A model generated the notes under the pieces. The model was not told where the DNA came from, searched no databases, and saw only the letters and a program-made list of their open reading frames with translations. Source: Chara braunii (taxonomy: Eukaryota; Streptophyta; Charophyceae; Charales; Characeae). From it: 37,235 nt of DNA. The stretch covers positions 2,255,274 through 2,292,508 of the forward strand of contig BFEA01000171.1 in NCBI GenBank assembly GCA_003427395.1. The letters run 5' to 3'. The translations under genes were made by a program, and so were the position numbers. How positions within the stretch are numbered: the stretch's first letter is position 1; every line of letters starts with the position of its first letter. Shown here in pieces: positions 21,016-31,112 of the stretch.

Positions 21016-21016
<1 letters not shown>

Positions 21017-21137
21017 AGGGTCATGCGGACTTGAAGTCATCCCCACCTTCCTCCAATATATCACTGACATTTTTTTGTGAGTGCAGCACATCGTTGCGAT
21101 GTCTTAGCAACACAAAACGAGGGTTGCGCTCGTTATA

Positions 21138-21180
<43 letters not shown>

Positions 21181-21246
21181 ACAGCACCTGTATGAAATCA
21201 AAGTACATCTCTTACGAGGAGTTTCTTTGATATGTCAAGGGCTAGT
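21014..21246 (-). rRNA. rrn18: Fragment of mitochondrial SSU rRNA in nuclear DNA (NUMT)
   Basis: On the minus strand this reads as the part of small-subunit rRNA that runs from CCCTTGACATAT through ACAGGTGCTG, GGCTGTCGTCAGCTCGTGTC, GAGATGTTGGGTTAAGTCC and ATAACGAGCGCAACCC to GGAGGAAGGTGGGGATGAC and ends at CATGACCCTTAT, i.e. roughly E. coli 16S helices 34-40. The CCTATAACGAGCG form and the following CCCTCGTTTTGTGTTGCT are, from memory, typical of plant mitochondrial rrn18, whereas plastid 16S reads CCCGCAACGAGCG. Only about 230 of roughly 1,900 bases are present, so it is a non-functional insertion. Its rRNA-3' side stops exactly at an (ATT)n tract. Confidence 0.92.
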
Positions 21247-22082
21247 GATATTATTCTTGTTGTTATTACTTTGTTTTAGCCAGGCGCGGGCACCGGAACC
21301 GATGGTGTTCAACGTGCATGCAAACCAACGGGTGATTAGCCCTCGAGGTGAAAAAACTTAAGTGACGTGTGCCTTTGCGGGTGCATGGTCCGCTAGCTGC
21401 TATCTGTTGTGAGACGGTTGGGTGTGAGCTTGTCCGTTGGGGCCCGAAAAATGGCAAATTATCCCCGAGTAGGGTTGCCACGGAGTATTGTGAGGCGACC
21501 CATGATACTGCACTGAGTGCTCGACCGGTTCCAAGGAACCCAGTCTCACTTCGGTTTTCAAAGTTTTCATTTGAATGTTATGACTACCACCAAGATTTGC
21601 GCCAGGGACCCGCCTCATCGAGACCCATGCTGGGGGCGTCGCAGCGGGCTCAAGGCCGGCCTACTCGTCGCAACATCAGATTTAAATGATGGTCGAGTAT
21701 AGGCTAGGCGCTTCAATGTCATTCACCCATATTGGTGCTGGCGAATTTGGCAAGTGAGTTGTTATACACTCAGCGAATTTCGACTTCCATTTCCACCGGT
21801 CTGCTATCTGTGTTGATTGATACCTGGCTGGTGTCTAGGCTAGTACATGGCTTGCAGCTGACTAGGGAGGGGAGGAGATAATGAACCTGGATGCGGGTAG
21901 CGCCAGATACGTTCGACGTTTGAAGGTGGCAGGATACGGGCATGGTGGAAGGAAGAACCTGTAACTCACTCGTTTCTCGTCGGATTTCGGCGGGGGAAAG
22001 TGTTGAGCAGGGGTTTTAGGCCGGGCAAAACCAGTGGAAGCGTTAGTTTCAGCTTTGGGTTAGTGACATGAGAGTTAGATGA
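21247..22082. other. No gene seen
   Basis: Mixed-composition sequence. Short open frames are present but none is recognisable. Confidence 0.4.
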
Positions 22083-22310
22083 AGAAATTGTTGCGCGAAG
22101 CTATTGAGGACGGAGGAAGTGGCCAAGTCAAAAGATGAATTACTTGTCCGATTCTTGATAGAATCGGGTGAAATAAAAGCCGAAGTTAGGGTTTTTCGGC
22201 CTGGCGACCCCGAATTTGTGATCAGGTTAGCACGAAAGTTAGTGTACAGAGAGTTAGTGGGAAGAAAGATTGCGCAAGGAGGTTTGAAAAGCGTGAGGAA
22301 GTCAATGTAG
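22083..22310 (+). CDS. Short open frame, unrecognised
   Basis: The frame is open from a stop at 22080-22082 to the TAG at 22308-22310 and has no ATG near its start. It reads as a charged peptide (ESGEIKAEVRVFRPGDPEFV) that looks more protein-like than its surroundings. It could be an exon end or coding debris. I recognise no family. Confidence 0.15.
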   Translation, partial: RNCCAKLLRTEEVAKSKDELLVRFLIESGEIKAEVRVFRPGDPEFVIRLARKLVYRELVGRKIAQGGLKSVRKSM

Positions 22311-24477
22311 ATTAACTGTATCTCGGTCGTTTTTCGACCGATTTGGATGAACCAAGCGACTATCACGGGATTTCGGAACGTTGCGAAGAGTAGAAACGCG
22401 CCAATCTTGCGTTTGAGTGGCAAATTAGGAGGCATAGGCAGCGGTGGCTGTGCTCGGGAGTGGAAGAGAAAAAGCAGCGATGCTCATAGCCATGTGTTAG
22501 CGGTAGGTTCATTTTCGATTTTGCTCATTCAGTTGGTAGAAGTTGTCTCTCTCCATCTCTCCTTATGTGCGTGTGTGATGGTGGGGTGCAATTAAAAAAG
22601 GAGAATAAGCGGATAGGGAGGGAGACAAGTGTTATGTAGGGGAGGGAATGAGAAGTATATACCTGTAGTGCTCGTAAATGAGGGAGTGGCAACGACGTCG
22701 ACACAAGTAACAAATGACGTTCATTTTTAATAAGGCAATGTATCTTCCTCATTCTAGCGGCGGACTCAAGCCAATTTTGCTCGCCGTATCAACGAAGGTA
22801 GCCTCTTCTCATTCCTCTCACACACGCTAGCACGACAGCGGCTACATCTGGCCGCTCCTTAATTCGTACTCATACCAGGCTTCTTTACAATGTATCTGTC
22901 GTCCCAGTGTATCTTCTTATGTTCTTGCGGGAAATTTTCGATTCTTTTCGTACACTAGTAGGGTGCTCAGTAGATACACACATGAAACTGATGAACCGCA
23001 GTTATGAGATTGAAGTCAGCGCCGGTTGTAAGACCATTTCTTAGCAGCACTGGTCATCGCTACCAACCCCGGCAGAATGGGGGTCCGTCGTGCACGTCCT
23101 CATTACAATCTCGGACTTAGTCGGTGACCATTGCCTTCGCCTTTACAAAAGCATCTACTAATGAGGCCCACAACAGTGTTTTCTTGCATAATGCCCCTCT
23201 GTTCGCACTTAGCAAAATCCTACGTTCACCTAGTTTAGAGCTCAAGACAGATGCATTGAAGGGTAAGAGAGAGGTGAAGATGATAATGAGTGGTTTGGAT
23301 AATGGACATTAGTCTATGTTTTGGTCGTTGCTGCTGGCACTGGCGGGCTGTGTTGTGAGTCGTTGTATAAGTAGAGTAGTTGTGTGATCACAGTTTGAAC
23401 ATTGAACCCTGTGTACCCATAGGAGGAATAACATACAGTCCATTGTTCATGTTGCAGCAGTCACTAATTTTTTTCCAATAGATAGTGACGATTGTTACTG
23501 TTATTAAGACTCGTTGCGCTGCTCCCACTAGCAAATACAGTTATTGTTTGAAAGCTACTTGGGTACCGGTGACATCTGTGGCCAAAACCAGGCAGCGGCA
23601 ACCCTGAACCTTTTTCATATCCTAAATTGTAACGGATTTCGAACTGTACTGCTATGATTTTTTCTTCGTGCTACAGTTGGGTTCCACTTAAGTTGTTGTG
23701 CGGTGCACTTATCATGCACTTGTGACGCTTTTCGTTGTGCTCGTTGCTGCCACACCAGTACATTCCTACGGTTTACGTGGTACATTGCTAAAATGTAGGG
23801 CTGCTGCGATCGGGCTTGGCGAAGTAAACTTTTGCGATGTAATAATAGTGTGCATGGTAGTTATGCGTGTAGATCATCTAGGGAGTTTTTGTTGTATTTC
23901 GCCTACGTTTTAAATAAAACACAGGGGTGTGCCTTATTCGAGCGCAACGTTCTGGGTTTGCGCAAAAGCACTTTGGTCAGAAGGGCGGCGTCACGAATTG
24001 AAGGAGTAGTCAAGATGCGAAAAGGGGCTCTTTGCCACAGCTTGAAAAAGTCGTAAGAAAGTCGTCACACTGCATTTTTGGCACAACTTGACCAGTCCAT
24101 TGCATTATTTGCCATCATTGTCACTCCATCAGGCGTCTGAAGGAATTGAGGCCCTCTCACACGAGTCTGAGTGCATCATTCTAGGATCTGAATGACTAAA
24201 TTTTCCTCCTGTCTTTCTTATTCTAAGTTTAGTCCATTGGTTTGTAGAGGAGGGCGGCAGGCGAGATTGCAACCTGTAATCCATGCCAAAACCTATGTGG
24301 GAGGTTTGCCCCACTGATTGCGGGAGCTCTACCGGAACCTAGTCGAGGTTCTGAAGGCAGGGAACTGAGGGGTAATCTCCATCTCCTTCTAAAAAACAAG
24401 TGAAAACCCTTACATGTACATGTGGTTACGGTTTGACTGAATATACTGCATGCATCCCTACTAAATTTATGTTTGAC
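22311..24477. other. Long stretch without recognised genes
   Basis: Roughly 45% GC sequence with no long open frame and no repeat seen elsewhere in the window. A short palindrome ACATGTACATGT is at about 24412-24423. Confidence 0.4.
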
Positions 24478-24510
24478 TTTTTTTACTTAAATTGGAGTCA
24501 AGTAAAAAAA
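24478..24510. repeat. Inverted repeat, 11-bp arms
   Basis: TTTTTTTACTT (24478-24488) pairs perfectly with AAGTAAAAAAA (24500-24510) across 11 nt. It lies just before the hairpin array that starts at 24632. Confidence 0.8.
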
Positions 24511-24631
24511 TGCATATGCAATCTCAGTTCCATTTTTTATTGTTGTCTAAACTCAAATTGAAAAAGAGTTGTAAATTGGGGAAGGCGGAAGGAAGGTGGT
24601 TTTGCTTGCGATTGACCGGGTCAATTAAAGG

Positions 24632-25760
24632 TTGGGCTTAGTTTCTAAGTTAAATGGTCCAGTGCAGTATTTTATTTTGAGTGTCTGGATGACTAGACTT
24701 TGTTCCTGAGTTGGATGGTCTAGTTGCTCTGACTTGCGAGGGCTGCATGTAATTGCATTTTCAGGGACCAAGCTTACTTTCTAAGTTGAATGGTTTGGTC
24801 CCCTTGGTATATATTGGGGTTCACAATTTTTTTTTTATCATTTTTGAAAAAAAGAGTTTGAGCTTTGTTCCTAAGTTGGATGACTCAAACTTCTTTTTGT
24901 TTAGTATGAGGGAGATAAGACAAAGGATCAGGCTTTCTTTCTAAGTAAAATGGTTTGGTATGGAGCCACGCACATGTTGGAACCAGAAAATAGTTTTATC
25001 TATAGTCTATTACTATTATACTTTATGAACAGGCTAGTCATACTTTGTTTCTAAGTTGAATAGTCTGGCTGTAACTTATCATAATGAAAAGAGATTTAAT
25101 TAAGAATATTAATTGCTGGTAAGATGGGGCAGACTTAACTTTGTTTCTAAGTTGAATGGTCCAGTCTTATACAACCTTAGAAGACAAAGAACAGAAAGAT
25201 ATGTATAACTTGGCCTGCGTTGCCACTTGTACGCACCCTCGTACGAGTACGGATTCGTACTCTTGTACACGTACGCTACTCGTACGTTAGGCGCCCCGTA
25301 CGAGTTTTTTTTTTTTTTTTTTAAATCCGGTATTGTTTTTATTTTTTTTCTCAAATTCTAATAAGAATCTGAAGATGATGCTCTGCCAAATGTTGATTGT
25401 TTTGTACTTTTGCATCACATAGTTTTTTTTTCGAATTTTTTTATGACTTTTTTTTTTTTTTTTTTTTTCGTACGGGGGCGTACAAGACGTACAAGTTCCC
25501 GTATAGGTTCCCGTACAGATCCCGTACAGAAATTACCTATACGTTTCGTACGGAAAGCCCTCGTACGTGTACTCTGTGCAACGTCGAACTTGGCTACTTA
25601 AACAGTTCAAGGCGACTAGGTCTTGTGTCTAAGTTGAATGACCAAGTCACATGCCCAAAGAAGAGAAAAGCCGTATTGTCATGTGTTTGTGTATATTGAA
25701 TGGTTGAATAAGACTTTGTTTCTAGGTTGAATAAGACTTTGTTTCTAAGTTGAATGATAT
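24632..25760 (+). repeat. Array of hairpins with constant loop and covarying arms
   Basis: At least nine copies of a loop close to TTTGTTTCTAAGTTGAATG occur at irregular spacing (about 55-110 bp; larger where a foldback lies between). Left and right arms are: 24632-24637/24657-24662; 24691-24698/24718-24725 (GACTAGAC/GTCTAGTT); 24764-24773/24793-24802 (GGGACCAAGC/GTTTGGTCCC); 24854-24862/24884-24892 (GAGTTTGAG/CTCAAACTT); 24927-24933/24953-24959 (ATCAGGC/GTTTGGT); 25030-25035/25062-25067; 25131-25135/25163-25167; 25614-25622/25640-25648 (GACTAGGTC/GACCAAGTC). The last copies are a 23-bp tandem duplication from 25702. The arms differ between copies yet stay complementary, counting G-T pairs. 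Spacers are AT-rich and unrelated to each other. Confidence 0.85.
25214..25590. repeat. GTAC-rich foldback around a T-rich core
   Basis: Two clusters, 25229-25301 and 25470-25572, hold eight GTAC each, many as CGTACG or CCCGTAC. They are partly inverted copies: the outer ends pair (GCGTTGC / GCAACG) and the inner ends pair (CCCCGTACGAG / CGTACGGGGGCG). The core between them is T-rich, with T-runs of 18 or more. The whole lies between two hairpins of the surrounding array, as if inserted there. Confidence 0.8.
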
Positions 25761-25965
25761 AACCTTACGTCTTATGTAAGTTGGGTATAAGGGATAAATC
25801 ATTGAAAGATTATAAGTTATTGTTCACAAGGTTCATCTTTGAGACTGGGTGAGAGTACTTACCATTGTGGTATGGACTTTCATGTGACTGAGTGAGAGTT
25901 TTACTTACTCTGAGTTTTCGTTGGAAAGGTAGTTGCTTCAGTCGCTCACCACGTGCTAGAGCTAT

Positions 25966-25984
25966 AGGAGTTAGTTTAACTCCT
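25966..25984. repeat. Hairpin, 8-bp arms
   Basis: AGGAGTTA and TAACTCCT pair across 3 nt. The left arm matches the GGAGTTAG word that recurs in the tandem array starting at about 26045. Confidence 0.75.
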
Positions 25985-26044
25985 GCATTTTTTAAACTAA
26001 TTTTTTTTTACTAAGGTCAATTCTCGCATTTTCTGGGATCATTT

Positions 26045-26640
26045 ATTTCACTTGGCTTTGTGTAAATTTTGGAAAGTTACTTTCTATGCGGGAAGCATTG
26101 CTGAAATTTCTACAAAACCAAGGAGTTGATTAAAATTTTAGCTTTCCAAAGTTTGATTTTTGTCTAAGTTTATATCTCGCTTAATAGAAATCTGGAAAAC
26201 CTTCTTTTCAAAGGGAAGTGCTGCCCAAATTTTTGCTAATTCAAGGAGTTAGACAAAACTTGACTTTGGGACATCAGAGTCATTTCGGATTTTGTATTTA
26301 GCTTCATATAAATTTTGAAAAACTACTTTCTCTAGAGGAAGCGCTGCCAAAATTTCTACAAATCTAAGGAGTTAGTTAAATTTTGTCTTAGTAGGAACTC
26401 AAGTCTCATTTTCGAGTTTTTATCTCACTCGGTAAAAATCTGGGAAGTCAACTTCTCTAAAGGAAATGCTGCTCAATTTTTTACTAATTCAGGGAGTTGG
26501 ACAAAATTTGAATTTCTACAGTTTAAAACCATTTCAGTTTTCATATTAAGACGAATATAAATTCTGAAAATGTATTTTTCCTACGGGAAGCGCTGCCGAA
26601 ATTTTCTTAGTTTAAAGGAGTTTGGTTATATTCTAATAGA
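26045..26640. repeat. 124-bp tandem array with alternating unit types
   Basis: The anchor word GGAAG...GCTG occurs at 26091, 26214, 26337, 26462 and 26586 (spacing 123-125 bp). Units 1 and 3 share TTTCTACAAA before the GGAGTT word, and unit 5 is nearest to this type. Units 2 and 4 share CTAATTCA and GACAAAA. The array is therefore a dimer repeat of about 247 bp with roughly two and a half copies. All units are AT-rich and well diverged. Confidence 0.85.
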
Positions 26641-27333
26641 GAAAATTTTGACCGTCCACCTTGTATAGGGAAAATACGGTCAAAGGTCTTCCTTTCTTGA
26701 GCGTCTGCTTATTAGGGATAGGTTTAGACTTAGCTAGGGGAAGAATTTGGGTGAGGCATGACACAAAGATTATTCTCAATGCACTAAAGCGTAGCTTGGA
26801 GATTGGTCTGTCTTGAATTACAAGTCCTCTTGTCAATGATCGTTTCGATTCAAGATTTAACTAGTTTCAGCTACGAGGATCTTCTTTTATTATCACTAAT
26901 AACAGGTTGGTTGTCGATTCGTCGGTTTACGACTTAACTGTAATTCACTCTCGTCAGTCCACCTAAAGACTTTAGTCCCTCTACTTTGAATTGTTTAGTG
27001 GGGTTTTCACACAGTCTTTATTAAATGCTCATTTAACAAAGCATCCCAGTATTTTACTATGGAAAGTTGGACATCGGGTGAGGCTTATGTGGCTAAAGCG
27101 AGGGGTATGAGCGCAGAGAGTGGTTGAAGTTGACCCCTTTTAGTGCATGGATGTTGGGTTGAATCTTTGATGTGATTGCATGTATGTTTGTGGCTCGGGC
27201 TCTGGTTTTAATTGTGTGCGATCATATATATATGCTTGAAGGGAGTCTCGATGTGATTATGAAAAGTGATCACCTTGTATTTATAACCCTTTATATATAT
27301 GTTTATATATATACATATATATCTCGCGCGTCC

Positions 27334-27349
27334 ATGCATGATCATGCAT
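27334..27349. repeat. 16-bp perfect palindrome
   Basis: ATGCATGATCATGCAT, following an alternating TA tract at about 27287-27322. Confidence 0.85.
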
Positions 27350-27646
27350 CAGGGTTAAATTGGTCTAGTATTTGAGAGAAAACAGAAATTTGTTTTATCT
27401 TTTGCTTTTTATAATATTAATAGCACGACGTTGAAGTCTGTGGCAGTCGTCAAAGTCAAACCCCTTGACTTTTGTCCAGGCCCTAAATGATGGAGCTCGT
27501 CTCCTGGGCGATAAAACCCGACTGCCACGACAAGTTAGAATTCGACCACCACCCGCTCTTCGCAAGGTCCAGAAGAGAACGTGGTTCTTAACCACCTTGG
27601 CAGTTGTCTAGCGTTGAAAGATTAACCCCTGAAGGAGCGTGTCATC

Positions 27647-27662
27647 CGACACTTAAGTGTCG
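27647..27662. repeat. 16-bp perfect palindrome
   Basis: CGACACTTAAGTGTCG. The same half-site TTAAGTGTCG recurs at about 27792, opposite GACGCTTAA, as a looped hairpin. Confidence 0.85.
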
Positions 27663-27814
27663 AACGTAACCCTCGAGACCACTAAGGGCCACGTGATTAT
27701 GGGTACTACATAGTACGTCATCATTGTGACTGCTTGCGTGTTCAGGTATAGCGAGTCGATATGAGGAAGCCCTGCGTCCGCGCGGTCTTATCTTAAGTGT
27801 CGCACGAGACGCTT

Positions 27815-28180
27815 AACCGATTTCTGTGTCAAAAGGTTATGGGTCGGATACCGAAGGGACCAAGAACGTTTTGTTTGTGTGTATATTTTGAGCTTATGTT
27901 TTTAGCGGGGTGTAACGCGTGGTAAGTTGGATACGTCCTAGTCGACCGACGATTGGTCGCGCTTGGGACTTCAGCCCCCCAGTGTGTCGGTTCGCCTAAC
28001 CGATTTTCGTATTAAAAGGTTATGGGGACTAGGAGTGTTGTTCTGTTTGTTTGAGTGTGTTTTTATTTTTATGTTTTAAAGCGTGGTGTAGCGCGTGGTG
28101 AGTGGGATGCGTCCTAGTCGACCGACGACGAGTCACGTTTGGGACTTTAGCGCCCCAATGCGTCGGTTCGTGTCCGGGTC
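27815..28180. repeat. Two direct units of about 183 bp
   Basis: AACCGATTT...AAAAGGTTATGGG at 27815 recurs at 27998. Both units continue through GCGTGGT, CGTCCTAGTCGACCGACGA, GGGACTT and a CGTCGGTTCG-like end. The second unit runs on into the left arm of the large inverted repeat. Confidence 0.85.
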
Positions 28181-29073
28181 CGATAGAGGAGTGGGACCAC
28201 ACGTATCCCTTATGCTACAACGTACGAGCAAAGTCATCGGTTGGGTCATCTCTGCGATTGCAACTGATTAGTTTTCTCACTGGCATGTGGTTCAGTAGCT
28301 CGGCGGGGATGCGTCCACCTAAGGGATGATTACAACTCCCGAAGTGGAGGTAAGTTGTACCTCGCATGACCCTATCCTGTCATAGGGGTTCACGAGAGGT
28401 ATGACTGGCGCACTCAGCCTAAGCAGTGACGGAAGGTTCATTGCATCGTGATGAAAGGATAAAGTCCTGCCACAAATCCTACGTGACGCGACCGGGAGGG
28501 TACCCCTCCGGGACTGATGCGCTCGACACCGCCTGTCACGACGGGGTTTTGAAAGGCTTTCGAGTGGTCCTGTGGAAAGGACACTCCCAAAATGGGCTAT
28601 TAGCAAAAAACAAAAAAAACAAAAACGGGAGATTACGATGTCCGTTGTCATGCGCATCGGTCCCATGCAGGGCGGGACCCTCCCGGCCACGTCGCGCAGG
28701 AGTTGGTCATATCACGATACTAATGGAGATTCCGCAACCGCTCTCGCTGACTGTGCCAGCCATACCTCTCACGAGCCCCTGCGACAGACCCGAGATAGGG
28801 CCTACGCGAGATACAACTTACCTCCACTTGCGGGAGTTGTTAGCTCCCTTCCGAAGGCGTATCCTCGTCGAGCTACCAGTTCACAATACGAAAGCTAATC
28901 AGTTGCAATCGCATCCGTGGGCCAGTCGAGAGCGTTTCTCGTACGCTGTAGCATAGGGGGTACTTGTGGTCCTACGCCTCTATCGGACCCGGACACGAAC
29001 GGACGCATTGGGGCGCTAAAGTCCCAAGCACGGCTCTCGGTCAACTAGGACGCATCCCCCTCACCTCGTTGTT
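28096..29073. repeat. Large imperfect inverted repeat, arms about 440 bp
   Basis: 28096-28545 reads in reverse complement as 28640-29073 with moderate divergence and small indels. Matching landmarks include GGATGCGTCCTAGT, GACTTTAGCGCCCCAATGCG, GCGATTGCAACTGATTAG, GTGGAGGTAAGTTGTA and CGGGAGGGT. The centre has an A-rich segment (about 28607-28626). Open frames crossing it differ between copies and are not treated as genes. Confidence 0.85.
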
Positions 29074-29099
29074 GGGGGCGACGGTTCCACACCCCTATG

Positions 29100-29450
29100 C
29101 AAAGTATTTTCAGTGTCGGACCTCACAGTCGCATCACCCAGGAGTTTTAGAAGCGTTTCAGCCAAGACCAACTCTGACCGTGCGCGCCAGCTATACCTCT
29201 CGCGGCCCCCTGCGATAGGACAAAGACCCCGCGGGGTACAACTCACCTCCACCTGCGGGAGTTGTCACCATCCCTTAGGTAGGTGTATCCCTGCTAAGCT
29301 ACTGACCCACGTGCGAAGGTCTTACATGCAATTGGAAAGGTAGGTCAGCCGATGGTGTTTTCTCGATCTCCATAGCATTGGCATACGCGTGGTTGAATGC
29401 CTAAGACTGACCCGTATACGCGTCGCGCATCGGGGCGCTGATCTCCCGGA
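29100..29450 (-). repeat. Further inverted copy of the 28-29 kb repeat
   Basis: Read on the minus strand this contains GGGTCAGTAGCTTAGCAGGG, ACAACTCCCGCAGGTGGAGG, TGAGTTGTA and GAGAGGTATAGCTGGCGC, in the same order as 28283-28420. It follows the right arm of the large inverted repeat in the same orientation. Confidence 0.8.
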
Positions 29451-30646
29451 CCGACTTACAAATCAGGTCGACTCGACTGACGAACGTTCGCGCATACTAC
29501 ACTTTGCCTATAAATAGTTTCAATAGGTATGACTCATAACCTATCTCCTTTCCAGAACACGATCCCCTCAATACTGAAATCATTAGGGAGTCGCACTTAA
29601 GACATATACCCATCCTACCTAGTGATTACGTTCACTCAACATATCTCTCTATGAAAACCCTTTGCCATATCACACATACATATGAAATGAAATAAAACAT
29701 TGAGTATATAGGCAAGGAGATGCCACATACACTTAATACTTTCACATAAATAATCAGAATTCATCAGGAAAAACATAGGTCATTGACCTTTCAAACAATA
29801 TAGATGAAATGAACATAAAATTAATACGACTTATAGCCTTAGCAATAATCCTAATTTGTTTAACAATCCGGCAAAAGCACAAGGTTGGGTACCCAAACCA
29901 AGTGTACAAAATCTCACGTTGACGAAATGTCTGGATCAAGGCCCAGGATAGCGCAAGTTTCTCAACGTGTTGTAGAGAATAGCGTGGCTGGTCGTTTTAC
30001 TGACCTGCAAACAACCAAATGCATTACACAATTCTATCAGAGTCAACCATTTATGCACTTTCACCCACATTATACTTACATTTTCAAACCTCTCAGCAAG
30101 ACATCCTCTTTTCGACTTAGTCATTCAGCCACATCCGCTTTAGTCATTTCAAGGATCCCTTTTGACAAAACACAGACAATTTAGACAATGACCCGAAAAT
30201 CAGAAATGCCTTCCGTGCAGAGGTTGATGAAAAGCGTGGGTGTCGAGGGTGAGTGAGGGTTGAGTTGGCGAAACAACCTGTTACCATAAGGCAACAACAT
30301 ATAGTCTTGTATAGACTCATAATGAGTCCTCTTAAAAGTAAAGATGACCTGCAATCACACAGAGGTCAACAAGGTCTCAACACCTCTTTCTCATCGACAT
30401 GACCCTATGTGAAGTTCAATATAGTAAACTTCATTTTAGTCGGGAATAATACTACATCGACATAACTCCCTCTATACAGCCTCACTAACTCCTTATCAGA
30501 TCAGCTTCTAGAGATAGTCGTCCAAAGGAGGAAAAATATAGAGCTAACATCGTAAAAACTTTCCCCTTCAGACATGCACAGACAAAATATCTTCAATATC
30601 ATACCGAATAGAATCATAAGATTTGACATTAATCACTAGTAGGTTA
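29451..30646. other. AT-rich stretch, no gene seen
   Basis: Small hairpins only, e.g. GACTCAT-A-ATGAGTC at 30314-30328 and an ATAGGT...ACCTAT stem near 29525-29545. No coding region was recognised. Confidence 0.4.
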
Positions 30647-31112
30647 AGGTAGTAGGACAGGTCACACGGGGCCACATTCCTTCTACCTCCACCTCAGTAG
30701 AATCAAACAATGAACCATTTCACTGAGTTAGTCTTTTGCGGCGTCTTCATAAAGTTGTCATAGTAGGGTAGATCACACGAGATCCTCATCTTATTGAGCG
30801 TCTGGTCGTGATAGGGCCGACCTCATGGGATCTCGCTTCTCCTATCGTTGTTTGGTGCATGGCTGGCGGGCAATAAGGCAGACGTCTCGGAGCCTCGCTT
30901 TTCTTACCATCACCTCCCTTACCCGTGTCATTATTGCAATAGGGCAGGTCTCTCGAGGCCTCGCTCCTCCTATCACTTACTTGCGTTGATGCACGACTGG
31001 CTGGTAATAAGGCAGGTTTTTCGGAGCCTCGCTTCCCTTATCACCATCCTTCCTTATTCATGTCATTATGCGGACAGGGCAGGTCTCTCGGGACCTCGTT
31101 CCTCCTATCGCT
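30647..31112 (+). repeat. Second hairpin repeat family with paired ends
   Basis: A core near GCAGGTCTCTCGGAGCCTCG is bounded by complementary ends that vary: AGGTAG (30647-30652) with CTACCT (30683-30688); GATAGG (30810-30815) with CCTATC (30841-30846); TAAG (30874-30877) with CTTA (30903-30906); ATAGG (30939-30943) with CCTAT (30969-30973); ATAAGG (31007-31012) with CCTTAT (31036-31041); GACAGG (about 31072) with CCTATC, one mismatch. The last four form two tandem dimers with a period of about 133 bp. A unit near 30766 has decayed ends. Confidence 0.8.

Noticed and set aside
24632-25760. Integron attC sites or group II intron pieces as an explanation of the hairpin array
   Set aside because: No conserved attC-type core sites, no gene cassettes, no intron domain V, and in attC the loops rather than the arms vary.
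28426-28956. 176-codon frame in the large inverted repeat
   Set aside because: It crosses the centre of the inverted repeat, and other repeat copies do not keep the frame open in the corresponding way.
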